Shown here piece after piece: positions 36,201 to 46,094 of a DNA stretch of 64,000 nt. The stretch spans positions 1,059,001 through 1,123,000 of the forward strand of contig NC_068339.1 of NCBI RefSeq assembly GCF_014633365.1. The letters are read 5' to 3'. Position numbers and translations under genes: made by a program. Under the pieces are notes generated by a model, which worked only from the letters and a program-made list of their open reading frames with translations, did not search any database and was not told where the DNA came from. Position 1 is the first letter of the stretch; each line of letters starts with the position of its first letter. Source of the stretch: Diospyros lotus (lineage: Eukaryota > Streptophyta > Magnoliopsida > Ericales > Ebenaceae).

Positions 36201-37094
36201 ATTACCTTAAACAGAATCTGAATTTGTGCATTTGAAAATATATCGGTTTCTTTGGGGTTTTCTGGTGCGATAGTTAGTCATGCATAACTTATTGGGAGCA
36301 TTTAACTTATTGCATTTTCCCCCGCGGTGATCATGCCATAGAAATCAGTGACTTATATGGCGTAGTCCTGAAGGAAAACAAAAGGAAAACTCCTTGTATT
36401 TCAGGATAATAGTAAATTAGTAATTATATTCTGAAACTTGTACTTTTATCTATTCTCCGTTTTTTGAGAGATTTGATTCTGGCACATCTCATCATTTTGG
36501 TAATGACATTCTCACGAGCTGATTAACAGAGTTCCTTCCAGAGAAGCCATTATTAAGAAAACTGCCATTTCTCTTTTACAGTGGAGCTTGTCTTTTGATT
36601 GGAAAAGTTGCTGAGAAAACTGTCATTTTCTCTAATACCCATTTTAGTATTAACTGATTCTAATATTTTCGCATGCTTTGAGCAGGAGCTTTACGGCTTG
36701 AGTTCAAAGAAGGGGGTTTATCTTGTTCTTCACGGAGCTTCTGGATTGCCCCAGAAACTCGTTAAGGTCCACCTATTTAATGAGTTTTCATCCTTAAATG
36801 CTGATCAGTTTGCGTGGAAATTTACGAACTGCACCTAAATACGGCCTGAAGTAACATTCAATGATTGGATCTGATGCTTGTTTCTATTTGGCTGCTTGAC
36901 TATTTGAACAGGAATGCATAGAGCTCGGGGTGAGGAAGTTCAATGTAAACACAGAGGTGCGGAAGGCATACATGGACTCAATAAGCAGCCCCAAGAAAGA
37001 TCTTGTCCAGGTTATGGCCTCGGCAAAGGAAGCCATGAAACTTGTGGTTGCTGAGAAGATGCATCTGTTTGGCTCATCTGGAAAAGCATGGTAG
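9243..37094 (+). CDS. Four-domain fusion: two LtnD/HIBADH-type dehydrogenases, four-carbon acid sugar kinase, class II aldolase
   Basis: I assembled 42 coding exons with one continuous frame of 1376 codons plus TAG. The closest known protein is Arabidopsis At1g18270, of nearly the same length. Module order is dehydrogenase A (1-288), dehydrogenase B (about 326-608), DUF1537/Otn-type kinase (about 655-1105) and class II ketose-bisphosphate aldolase (about 1106-1376). In bacteria the corresponding enzymes are separate proteins that oxidise, phosphorylate and split four-carbon sugar acids such as threonate and erythronate. The same sequence on one chain is an inference here. No signal peptide is evident, so the cytosol is likely. 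The ATG at 9243 follows a plausible leader, and exon 1 begins directly with the Rossmann strand. All introns are GT-AG except one GC-AG (after 27291). Introns carry MITEs and SINE or LINE debris. No frameshift or stop was found. Confidence 0.93.
11790..12000 (+). repeat. Fragment of a dispersed non-LTR-like repeat (intron 4)
   Basis: The intron stretch contains AAGAGTCTTCCAACAAATTT, then TTCTTGGTCTCCTGTACCTC and a TAAAGACTTGTTGTATTCCA run. Closely similar words in the same order appear at 34540-34610 in another intron. It is therefore a fragment of the repeat family described at 34430-34860. Confidence 0.4.
14805..15515. repeat. Direct repeat pair inside intron 7
   Basis: Positions about 14808-15020 and 15297-15510 are diverged direct copies spaced about 485 bp apart. 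Shared words include TGTCATGGGGCCAGTGTATT / TGTCACGGGGCCATTGTATT, GGCATCTTGACAACACG / GACATCCTAACAGCACG and ACCCATAGCCAATAT / ACCCATGGCCAATAT. Between them CTACTCCACCTYTGTGGAGC occurs twice (about 15077 and 15131). The pair looks like part of an old retroelement. Its class was not identified. Confidence 0.45.
17538..17896. mobile_element. Mutator-type foldback MITE in intron 8
   Basis: This 359-bp element folds back on itself over arms of more than 100 bp. The left end reads GGTACTGCTATTTGTATG, and the right end read inward is CGATAATGCTATTTGTACG. Internal arm words ATCAACTACTTTTAAAAAA match in both arms. It is flanked by the identical 11-bp sequence CTTGAAGTTAT (17527-17537 and 17897-17907), consistent with the 9-11 bp duplications made by Mutator-like elements. 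The left duplication plus the first part of the left arm is itself tandemly duplicated with a 77-bp period (17450-17526). Confidence 0.7.
20990..21730. repeat. Retroelement remnant with 217-bp tandem duplication (intron 13)
   Basis: The segment from 21297 repeats from 21514 with a period of 217 bp. Shared runs include ACTCTCAACAAGTATTCA, ACTACCATCTCCTTTAAAAG and AAGAGGTGTTATTTTGTC. Just upstream CTCTGATACCATGTTAATTG (about 21206-21225) is the reverse complement of a tRNA-Met-type primer-binding site next to an LTR end. This indicates a decayed LTR element in reverse orientation. No coding domain remains. Confidence 0.45.
25145..25255 (+). repeat. Dispersed repeat fragment with CCTTAATCTCACTAGGTGGG core (intron 21)
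   Basis: A CAACAACAAAGACAACAATA leader runs into AAGCCTTAATCTCACTAGG and a TGGGGTCATCTACATGAATT core. The same core recurs at 23325-23360, 34440-34490 and 56790-56840, and inverted near 30040-30080. This is a widespread plant repeat motif, probably from the 3' region of RTE-type LINEs or derived SINEs. The family assignment is inference. Confidence 0.45.
26005..26080 (+). mobile_element. Truncated Au-type SINE (intron 22)
   Basis: The run AAGCAAGGTTAAAGCCGTGC, then AATTGACCTTCCTTTAGAGCC and a TCTCTTGTACTGGATTCACC tail, matches the 3' half of the plant Au SINE consensus as I remember it. The pol III promoter half is missing or unrecognisable. Confidence 0.45.
26659..32769 (+). other. Module C of fusion gene: four-carbon acid sugar kinase (DUF1537; exons 23-35)
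   Basis: Exons: 26659-26870, 26970-27057, 27172-27291, 27374-27492, 27584-27656, 27762-27881, 29160-29228, 29333-29500, 29596-29643, 29855-29996, 30326-30423, 32449-32593 and 32681-32769. The N-terminal substrate domain starts with LVVLDDDPTGTQT (acidic DDD plus TGT, residues about 661-667) and includes FILTNSRSL and LRGDSTLRGHFP. The C-terminal nucleotide domain has VVGSYVPKTTKQ, a GGITSSD glycine loop and LGPESRHPGVPYIVFPGNVG. This family phosphorylates 2-oxo- or 3-oxo-tetronates and threonate/erythronate with ATP. The exon 25/26 junction uses a GC donor. Confidence 0.88.
32840..37094 (+). other. Module D of fusion gene: class II ketose-bisphosphate aldolase (exons 36-42)
   Basis: Exons: 32840-32950, 33887-33961, 34899-34964, 35097-35285, 35373-35483, 36686-36766 and 36912-37094. 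The domain is FbaA/GatY/KbaY-like. VHFDHG carries the catalytic Asp1175 and zinc ligand His1176. GNVHGKYP (His1273) and LVLHGASG (His1305) supply the other two zinc histidines. NVNTEVR near the end binds the phosphate. All catalytic residues expected for a zinc aldolase are present. Most plant glycolytic aldolases are class I, so this domain is a distinct bacterial-type enzyme. It presumably splits the phosphorylated sugar acid or ketose made upstream on the same polypeptide, which is inference. Confidence 0.9.
34430..34860 (+). repeat. Longer copy of the CCTTAATCCCACTATGTGGGG repeat (intron 37)
   Basis: It starts near CAAGCCTTAATCCCACTATG and continues with TGGGGTAAGCTACATGAATT and several T/C-rich words. 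Words from this tail recur, in order, at 11800-11930 and 56840-57200. No open frame is retained. It lies just 5' of exon 38 and leaves the splice acceptor (ACAG at 34895-34898) intact. Confidence 0.45.
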
Positions 37095-37291
37095 AAAGTT
37101 CTGAGAACCATCTTGTAACGGGAAAGGGCCACTGCTGCCAGACATTATATACTCATTGAATGCAACTTGAACCAGTAAGGCAAATAAATCCTCCTTAGAA
37201 ACTGTACAATTATAACTGCAAGGTGGAACATTGTGCTTCAGAAGGATGATTATCTATTCTAAGTTGATTCTGTTTATTTTCTCATACTTTC

Positions 37292-39018
37292 TGTAATGCC
37301 CTGGCCCCACTACCAGGTGTCACCGTAACCTGTGGTTACAACCCTGGCCTATCTCGAAGGATGACTATGCCCCGTCAATCATAAAGAATTAAAATAATAT
37401 GAGCACTCTGGGTGGGGTCCAGGTTTCGTCGCCTCCGACTGTCAAGTATTCGGGTTCAAGAACATAGACAGTTAAGCATAACAGTTAAGCATAACTAGAT
37501 TACACTCACTGAGTTACTCATAGTGGGAACCTTAACTTGGTCCAAAACAAGTTTTATTTAAATCACAACCATCTTCTGTGGTCAAGTACGGAGCACACAT
37601 AATTTACATTAAAGGCACATACATGACTCACATTCTCATTGCCCGTAATTACTGTTAACCGACGATTCTTCCACAACTACCGTTTTCTCTTTCTTAGACC
37701 CCTGAGCCATTTGTTGCGTTAGTGGGAGTGAAGGGGGTGAGTCCGGGGACTCAGTAAAGGCAATATGCAATGCAGTAAATTAATGAGCATGACATTATAG
37801 ATAATAATAAAGTGTAGTGTGCATGCAAGCCTGTCCACCGCACTTATTTCAGGCTCTAGGTGGTCCCTAGTGGTTTCATCTATGACCTCGTCCTAGGACT
37901 CTCACGGTCCGAAACCCACTGTCCCATGCCTAGGCATTTCCTCAACATCTTATACAAGCCATGACAAAAGAAATTTACATACAGAACATATTTAAATCCT
38001 TACCTTAATTTGTTTGTTGCTCGATGATCAACTCTATTTCGTTATACCAATTGGTAGCGTACCCGCAGTGCCCTTACCGCAATTATACATATACATGAGA
38101 CTAAGTAATTAATTAATTAGCCATTGACTAAATTTATTAGTTTAATTAATTTACCAATCCAACTAATTATCTTAACTAGTTATCTTACTAATTAATTAAA
38201 ATAAACTTTAACTACTAATTTAATTTAACTAACTAATTAATTAATTTAAACAAAATAAACTTAAACTCTAATAGATCAGAATTTCGTACCTTTCTCTTAA
38301 GCTCTTTCCGATGAATTGCTCACTCACTTATGTCCTTTCCATTTGCTCGAATTGCCTATTTATAGGCCTAATCAACCCCTTGATTTTCCCTCAAATCGTG
38401 GTTTAATCCACAGATTTATAGCCTCGGCCACTGCCAATTTACATGGCTGAAATTTGGCAAAATTGCAAGCCAAATTGAGGCTAAAACGGACGTGTGGTGA
38501 GGGAAGCACCAGCGCGCACCACGTGGCACGGTTGGGCTGCACAGGGCCAGCACCTGGCCTCCCAAAAACAACGTCGTTTTGGGACGCTTTGGCTAATTAA
38601 AAATCAGCCTTTTTCCTCCTAGCACGTGCCTTCCCCGTGAACCGAACCCTCGCCCACAGATGCCCTCGCGCACGACCACACTCACCCTCAACATATATAT
38701 GCATCCCATTTTATTTAAGCAATCTCCCAGCCTCTCTTTCCAGAGTTATCCTAGCGCCCCAAGCTTCCAGAAATTACACATACACCTCCACACCTCATTT
38801 CCTCTTATTACACTTTTACCCCGAATATTCTAAAAATCCACCAAATTAATTTTTATCATTATTTCCATATATATTCTCAAATAATTTACTTAATTACCTT
38901 AATTTCTCATTTTCTCAAAATATCATAAATAAATATTTTCTTCAAAATATCCAAATATTTTTAAAATATCATCAAATACCAAAATTAATTACTTGTCTGC
39001 AAATTTCGGGATGTTACA
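37292..39018 (+). mobile_element. Solo LTR (copy 2) with perfect target duplication
   Basis: The 1727-bp LTR starts TGTAATGCCC and ends GGGATGTTACA. The 5-bp sequence CTTTC flanks it on both sides (37287-37291 and 39019-39023). There is no primer-binding site, polypurine tract or coding domain. It is the same family and same orientation as the copy at 5063-7676. It sits between the 3' end of the fusion gene and the 3' end of the eL19 gene, both transcribed towards it, so either transcript could use sequence in it for polyadenylation (inference). Confidence 0.9.
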
Positions 39019-39095
39019 CTTTCTTACAAAACTTTCATCAAATCAAAATCATCAAATACAGAAAACACAGATATGTACATCCTATTTTATTATGT

Positions 39096-39847
39096 TTATG
39101 ATCTATTCCATTGAGTCTTCTTCCCTCCCAAAACACCATTGTTGTTGGCTTTCTTGGCCTTCAACTGATCAGAAAGAGCCATATCTCTTGCTTTCTCAGC
39201 CTTCAACTTGTGAATGCTCTCCATCAACCCATGCTTGTTCCTGAACACACAGCCCTTCACCTTCATGTACATTTCATGGTATAGATGCCTGTCAATCCTG
39301 CCAGTTTCTCGATACTTGCTTAGTAGGTGTCGCAGAACTCTCATCCTCCTCATCCACAGCACCTTCCCCGGCATTCTTGCCTCTCCTGTTCCCCTTCGTT
39401 TCCCGTGGCCCCTGTGCCTCCCCTTTCTCTTTGCCTCCATTCTCAGCCTAGCTCGAGACTGGGAGTGGATTTTGTTTGGTTTCTTGATGATGAAGCCATC
39501 ATTTATCAGCTTCCTTATGTGCATCCCTGCAAATTTTGTGCAAGATGGTTTTATGTGCAAACATTGGGAACATAATTCGCAATGCTTTTGGGGACTATTC
39601 CCGACAGTTTACAAACGTCGAGAAAACCCTCATTTCTTGTAGTATGGAGATTACTAGAAATCATAGCAAGACACTAGAAAACATGTACTTTGGTGTGTTT
39701 GGAACTAAAGATGTGCTTATATAGAAGAAACATACTTGAATTGGCCATGGAGATATTGGTGGATTCATCGGGATCAAGCCAAACCTTCCCCATTCCGCAG
39801 GCAAGTAAGCTGGCTGCTAGCCTCATTTGCAGCCTCAATGACACCAT
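39096..39847 (-). CDS. RPL19: 60S ribosomal protein eL19, short divergent paralogue
   Basis: There are two exons on the minus strand, 39736-39847 and 39096-39526, with one GT-AG intron of 209 nt. Together they encode 180 residues. The start [13 protein letters not shown], then [24 protein letters not shown] and [36 protein letters not shown] and [13 protein letters not shown] are hallmark eL19 segments. eL19 lies on the large subunit surface and has a long C-terminal helix. Plant eL19 is usually near 208-214 residues. Here the chain ends soon after the AKKANNN region with an unrelated tail, and several normally invariant basic residues differ. It may be an expressed paralogue or a gene in decay. 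The start codon choice follows the family. Confidence 0.85.
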
Positions 39848-40084
39848 TTCTGTTCTCTTTTTCTTCTCCCTCAACTGCAGCAAGTAGCTCTATATGTTCA
39901 AGAAAGCTTCTTACTTCCTCAATGGCATACAAAGTTGTCCTTAGACCAATTTTCATATGGATGATGAAGACTGAGATGTATTTATAATGTTTATGGTCAA
40001 CCTAGCCTTTTGAAAGGTTTTTTTCTTAATATTAATATTTATATATATATAATAATAAAACGTATCTACCTCACTTTACAGGGG

Positions 40085-40545
40085 TTGAAGGAAGTCAAAT
40101 TCATATTTTTGCCTTTATATATATATTTTTTTGTGATCACTTGTTGTGTTGATTACATTTCTACACTTGATTTTCAAGTTAATTTAATTTTTATATTTTT
40201 ATTTTTTCTTTCATGTGTCAATTCAAAAATTTTATTATTTTAATTATACTCATGAATTTATATTTTTGAATCAATTTAACCCTTATATTTTCACGTATAA
40301 AAATAAAATAAAGTGAGATGATAAAATATGCGTCGCAATCTATTCATATCAAAGTATTAAGGATAAATTGACTCAAAAATATAAGTTCAGACATGTAATC
40401 GAAATAATGAAAAGTTCGAATTATCATATGAAAAAATATCAAAATACAGAGATTGAATTAACTCGAAAATACAAATTTAAGAGTAATCGAAATAACGAAA
40501 TGCTTGAATGACATGGGAAAAAAAATAAAAGTATAATAATAAAAA
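40085..40545. repeat. AT-rich foldback MITE-like repeat, second copy
   Basis: It has the same architecture as 1195-1555. Left-arm words such as TTCAAGTTAATTTAATTTTT and CATGTGTCAATTCAAAAATT face right-arm words such as AAGTTCGAATTATCATATG and GATTGAATTAACTCGAAAAT. It is non-coding, and the ends are not resolved. Confidence 0.45.
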
Positions 40546-41198
40546 TATACACCTAAAAAGTTTTTATATATATATATTTTGCATATTATATATTATAAAA
40601 AGAAAACAATAATTGAAAAAATAATATCATACGCGGATTATTTTTCTTGGTGAGCAAGGCAATGAATTATATTATTATATTTTCATGCAATACTTGGGGA
40701 TAAAGGCTTGACTTGAGGACATATATATTATATTTTCATACAATACTTGGGGACAAAGGCCTGGACGAATTCAAATCATTAACTAGCCAAAAATAAAATA
40801 AAATATAATTATAAAAATTAGTTAGATCTTATCAGAAAGTGTTCCTCCATTGGACAAGTCCATGTTTGGATATCTAAAGGTGAAGCCCGGCCCAATTTCA
40901 GCAATGCAGTAACCTGTGGCCCAATTACTGGCCCAATAAAATTATTAGTTTATAAATAATGTTAAATGGGCCGACTGGGTTGGGTTGGCCCAACCCAGTC
41001 TCAATCTATAAAAGTCACTTATGTTTGCCAGTGTTACAAAATTAAGCATTTTTGGGGTATAATGTCACATTATGTATTAATCATTTTAATTGCAAACAAA
41101 TTAATTTAGTTGGAGATAATGCAATTTTAATATTAACGAATTTTTAATAGGAATATGAAGAGTTTTTTTTTATTGATTTCTTTAATTGTTTTGTTCTA

Positions 41199-41580
41199 GA
41201 GATGAGCAAGATTTCAATTAAACAGAAATAATATAATCAAACTGGCAAAGATTGTGGTTCGGTTCGATTAAAGTTGTAAGTCAATTCAGTTTAATTTTTA
41301 AATTTGAAAATTTTAATTATTTCAGTTAAGTTCGATCTCCGTATTTAAATAATCAATATAACTAAACTCACTAAAATGTCAAAAACAATATCATTTGTGT
41401 ACTTTGTTATTTTAATTTTAATTTTATTTTATCCATTTGAATTTTTTAGTTTTTGGGATTTGTGAATCTATTTAGTCGATTTAATTCAATATTTGATATA
41501 GGTTTGATTCAATATTCAATATTTATTTTGTTTATTTAATTTGGTTCGATTATCGAATCAACTGAATACTCATCCTTATT
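41199..41580. repeat. Decayed hAT-like MITE with TTCGGTTCGATT subterminal repeats
   Basis: The ends read AGAGATGAGCAAGATTT and, inward from the right, AAGGATGAGTATTCAG. Both are followed by GGTTCGGTTCGATT-type words. This matches the end structure of the hAT-like element at 1837-2876 (AGGGGTGAGCA). There is no coding capacity. Confidence 0.4.
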
Positions 41581-42954
41581 TTATTCTTACTTTTAAATAT
41601 TTTTTTCTAATTTTCCAATAACACCCAAAATCACAATAGTAATGTTCTTCAATTCGAACCAAACTAAATTCTTAGGGTAAATGGGATAAAATCACCATTT
41701 AATCATAGTAGTTGGTCTAATATCTAATATCACATTCTAAGTCACAAACAAAATTATTTTTAACTGCATTTACCAAGAATAATAACATTTGTCAACGTTC
41801 AGAATTAAATGATCGTAATTTGTAGGTCCACAGAAAATAATCAAGCCCAAATACAAAGAGGAGAAATAAAGTAGAAGCAAATATGAGAAATTTATGTGAT
41901 TCGACCAGAACGATGTCTACTCCACGACAGTTCTCTGGATATTCTGGTAGAGTAACAGTATAACATTTTTCTTGTTCTTCTCCCCTCAATGGTATTTTCG
42001 TCCCTTATTTATAATAAATGGTGTTTACAGTTACATAAAATATAAAAGTCGAAGAATAACATCATGGAAACAAGATATCTTTATTAATTCCATAAAATTG
42101 GGAATAGGGCTCCATATTACTAGGGATCCGATTTGTATTAGATACAATAGGTGGGTTTCTGTCTCCGATTATTTAGCAATAATATTGTTATGTGAATTGA
42201 ATAGTTTGATCAATTAGGTCAACAAGCTTAAAGTGTTATTGGGAGCTCATTGAGCATATCGTTGAGAGCTTGCTGAGAATTCGTTTAGTTCCACAATCTA
42301 AACTCATGTTTCAACGACACGTGACCTTGTTTTGATAAGTTTGAGCCATTGAGCTTCTGGCAATTGGGCCGAACTTGCTGGCTTGACCCATAAAAAGTAA
42401 TACAGAAAATACCTATAACACCATTATTCTAAATTATATGATCTATCTAATTAAGCCAACCTTCTTATTTATAGAATTTAGATATCTTATTTAGATAAAT
42501 AGTTATATATTTTTATATTTATATTTATTTTAAATTAATTAATCGGAACCTAATGAAAAACTATTTGCGTCCTTATATAAAATACATAAATATTTCTAAT
42601 AGTATTTTTATTAGAAAAATATTATACCCTCATACAAATTTACTAAATAATTATGACATAACACGAATAAATTTAAAATAATTATATTTAAAATTAATAA
42701 TAAATTTATTTATTGATATAAAGTATTATTAATTTTGAATAAAATTATTATGAATTTTAATACGTCCATTTATAAAAACTATTTATAGATGTAATATTTT
42801 CCAAATTAAAAATCAACGAGAATTTATTTATATATTTATATATAATACATTAATATATAAATATTATCAAAAAAATATATATAGCTGAGTATAGAAATAG
42901 CATTTTTATAATTGTAGCATCTTTGTTCATCCCACTTGATCCGAACTCTGAACC

Positions 42955-42977
42955 ACTCTCTCTCTCTCTCTCTCTCA
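42955..42977 (+). repeat. CT microsatellite in aldose epimerase leader
   Basis: About eleven TC units lie 130 bp upstream of the ATG at 43107. Pyrimidine-rich Y patches like this are common near plant transcription starts, so it may mark the core promoter or 5' UTR. It is also a likely length polymorphism. Confidence 0.7.
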
Positions 42978-43106
42978 CGTCTCCTTAAAATCCGAGCTTA
43001 TCTCTCAGAATCTCACTATCTTTCTCTTTCCGGCCGAATCGGATACAGCCAGAGTTGATCCATATCCCTCTTCGAGATTACCCGAAACCCTGAAGTCTGA
43101 ACTTCA

Positions 43107-46094
43107 ATGGCGGATTCCGAGCAGAAGAAATCAGAGCTTTTTGAACTCAACAATGGAGCCATGCAGGTCAAGGTCTCCAATTTGGGTTGCACCATCACCT
43201 CCTTGTCCGTTCCCGGCAAAGACGGTATCTTCTATTTTTTCATTTTCCTTTTCTTTTTAGTTCCTCTTAGGGATGCCCCCCCCCCCCCCTCCTTTTTTTT
43301 TCTCTCAGTGCTTGAACTCATCGATATCCTTGTTTTCTCTTCTTTTGAAGGAAAATTGGCTGATGTGGTTCTTGGATTCGACTCTCTGGAACCCTATTTG
43401 GTCAGTTTATGGCGAAACTTTTCTGAGTTTTTTTATTTTTTAGTTTCATGGGTTTTGGTGGCTAAATTGATTCTGGTTTTTGGTTGATTTTTGCTGTATT
43501 TGTGTTTGTGGGGAAGTGGAAGATGCCCATTTGATTGTTGGCCCCTGGTGTTGTAAGTGATTGGGGACTGGACCCCCATACACTAGATTCCTACAAAGGC
43601 TGGGCTATGGTCCTCCCGAATAGACTCCGATGGTTAAGTTACTCATCGAAATTTATGAGTGATCAGTAGGGTAGAGTAACGAGAAGATTAATCTGTATGC
43701 TTGTTTATCTCAATAAGGGATTATGGCTTATATAGTCCGACCTGGGAGCACTGAGTGTGATTTCCTGTGGTCCTCGGCCCCTCAATTCTGGATTATCTGA
43801 GAGGCCATTCTTCTAATAATATGGGAGATCGTGACACGTGGAACCCATCCACGGAGGCCACTTGTCGCAATATGATTGGCCTTCTGCAGAATGAGAGGCC
43901 AAATAAAGGAGCCCCATCAGCCCCAAACTTGCGTTTGTTGAGTGGTGTTTCTTGTTTTTAGTGGTGATAATGTTGGTTCTGAGGTTGTTCTGTTGTGACT
44001 AGAAAATCGCGGTTTTGATTGAGTATGTTATATGACTGACTCGCGCAAAATGGGGAGCCTCATGTACCGGGGATTCCTAATGTTTGCTTTTATTTTGATT
44101 GTTCTGTAATTTGCGTTTGGTGGATTGATCTATGTTTGATCAGAAAGGTGCTGCTCCTTACTTCGGCTGCATTGTGGGTCGGGTTGCCAACAGGATCAAA
44201 GATGGGAAATTCACACTCGATGGGGTTGAGTACACATTGCCCATCAACAAGCCCCCCAATAGTCTCCATGGTATGGTTTTCTCCAATCAAAGCATGCCTC
44301 TATTTCAATTCATCCAGGTCCTTTTATCCGAGCAGATTAAGTTGAATGCATCGTTTGTTAATGCAACTTCTTGTGTTACTCGAGTGGACTGGGATTTTGT
44401 ACTCGTAATGAAAAGTGACTTGCTCTTCCTCCTATCATGAACTTGACTGGAAGGTCAGTAGGTCACTAGTCTCCGAGTTATAAAAATGGCCTCTTTCAAA
44501 ACAAAAGTAAAGCTGCCTACAAGGACGACCCTACCATCATGAACTTGCTCGTTATTTAAATCAGAATTAAAAATTGTCATTTTGGGCCATTGCTTGTTTG
44601 TATCAAAACTCTGCTGATTGATAGCATATGCACGTGTCAGTTGTGAGGTTATGATATCTCGGGACTAATAGTAACTGAAAATATGTAGGCTAATTGATGG
44701 TTTAGTAACTGGAAAGAGAAGTGACGAGAAGGGAGAGAATAACAAATAAACGATAGCCAAGATATGAACCATTTCATCTACACAGAAAAAATGTTTTAAC
44801 AAGGGAATGCAAGGATGGGAAAGCTGGGGAAAGGTTTCATTTACAGTGATGAAAGTTCTCTGTATTTTTGCTTCAAGAGCAACTGTAGGGTTTATTTCTG
44901 ACTTTTCAGGGTTAACCTAGCATGGTTAGCTATGAATGACGATATATGCTCCCGAGATTGTTTTGTGGACAATGCTATTGCTTGCCTATTTTCCTTCCTA
45001 TCATCAGTACTAACTGCATCAATATGGAATACGAATTGTTGTTTTTAGTGCCGTAGTCATATCCTCTGTCAACTATCTTGTTTACCAGTTCCATCAATTG
45101 TGGTGGGAATGTCTGGCATCCAGTTTTCCTTTTGTTGAAATTGTAGTTTACTTTCTCTTCCTGATGATGTTTACCATCTACAGAAGCGATCAGTTGACAT
45201 CAAAGATTTATAGTGGTCTTTTTGCCTGCTGGAATTCTTGTTAATGCGATGAACTCTTTTCTTCTTTCTAGGCGGATTCAAGGGTTTTGATAAGGTGATT
45301 TGGGATGTTGTCGAATACAAACAGGGTGAAAATCCATCCATTACTTTCAAATACAACAGTCGTGATGGGGAGGAAGGTGTTACCTCTCTCTCTTGCTCGG
45401 TCGCTCTCTATCTCTACTTCTCTCTCTCTATCTAAGACGATCATAAAACTAATTGTCGTGGCTGAAAACAGGTTACCCAGGAGATGTTACTGTAACTGCA
45501 ACTTACACCCTTACTTCAAGCACAACATTGAGGCTGGACATGGAGGCTGTACCGGAAAATAAGCCCACTCCTATCAGTTTAGCTCAGCACACTTACTGGA
45601 ACTTAGCTGGTCATGACTCAGGGACTGTCCTCGACCATTTAGTTCAGCTATGGGCACTCCATGTCACTCCTGTGGATCAAAACACTATTCCAACTGGCGA
45701 AATCATGCCTGTTAAAGGCACTCCCTTCGATTTCACCACTGAGAAAAAGATCGGGAGCTCAATCCATGAGGTTGACTTAGGCTACGACCACAACTTTGTG
45801 CTCGACCGTGGGGATGAGAAAATGGGCCTGAAACATGCTGCAAAAGTGAAGGACCCCTCGAGCTCAAGGGTCCTCGACCTCTGGACCAATGCGCCAGGCA
45901 TGCAGTTCTACACTGCAAACTACGTGAATGGGATCGTGGGTAAAGGCGGGGCTGTCTATGGGAAGCACTCGGGCCTCTGTCTGGAGACACAGGGATTTCC
46001 TAACGCCATTAACGAGCCAAACTTCCCGTCTGTTGTTGTCAGACCCGGCGACAAGTACAAGCACAGCATGCTGTACGAGTTCTCAGTCGAGTAA
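43107..46094 (+). CDS. Aldose 1-epimerase (galactose mutarotase)
   Basis: There are five exons: 43107-43224, 43351-43400, 44144-44270, 45272-45376 and 45472-46094. The single 1023-nt frame gives 340 residues, the usual family length. The enzyme interconverts alpha and beta anomers of hexoses such as glucose and galactose. Visible signatures are [11 protein letters not shown], the NSLHGG segment with its substrate-binding His (spanning exons 3/4), the catalytic His in [11 protein letters not shown] and the catalytic Glu in [12 protein letters not shown] near the C-terminus. There is no signal peptide, so it is cytosolic. The start at [14 protein letters not shown] agrees with plant homologues. 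Intron 3 (44271-45271) and intron 2 (43401-44143) contain no recognised exon. Intron 2 has some repeat-like sequence with GACACGTGG near 43831. Confidence 0.93.

Larger units (their letters stand above)
39848..43106. other. AT-rich intergenic spacer with repeat debris
   Basis: Apart from the repeats listed separately (40085-40545 and 41199-41580), no exon is supported. Positions about 41785-42420 resemble a reversed Copia-type LTR: a TTATTTATAATAAATGG inverted TATA-like segment and GATGTCTACTCCACGACAG. No ends or target duplication could be fixed. Positions 40860-41020 are less AT-rich with GGCCCAA words and no frame. A CT microsatellite (42955-42977) and CTTCGAG precede the aldose epimerase start and are probably its core promoter or 5' leader. 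Confidence 0.45.

Noticed and set aside
39774..39956. 60-codon minus-strand frame overlapping eL19 exon 1
   Set aside because: Out of frame with the clear eL19 start at 39847. Probably 5' leader sequence of that gene.
43767..43961. 64-codon frame in intron 2 of aldose epimerase
   Set aside because: No homology recognised. The surrounding text resembles intergenic retroelement sequence, and the exon 2 to exon 3 join is in frame without it.
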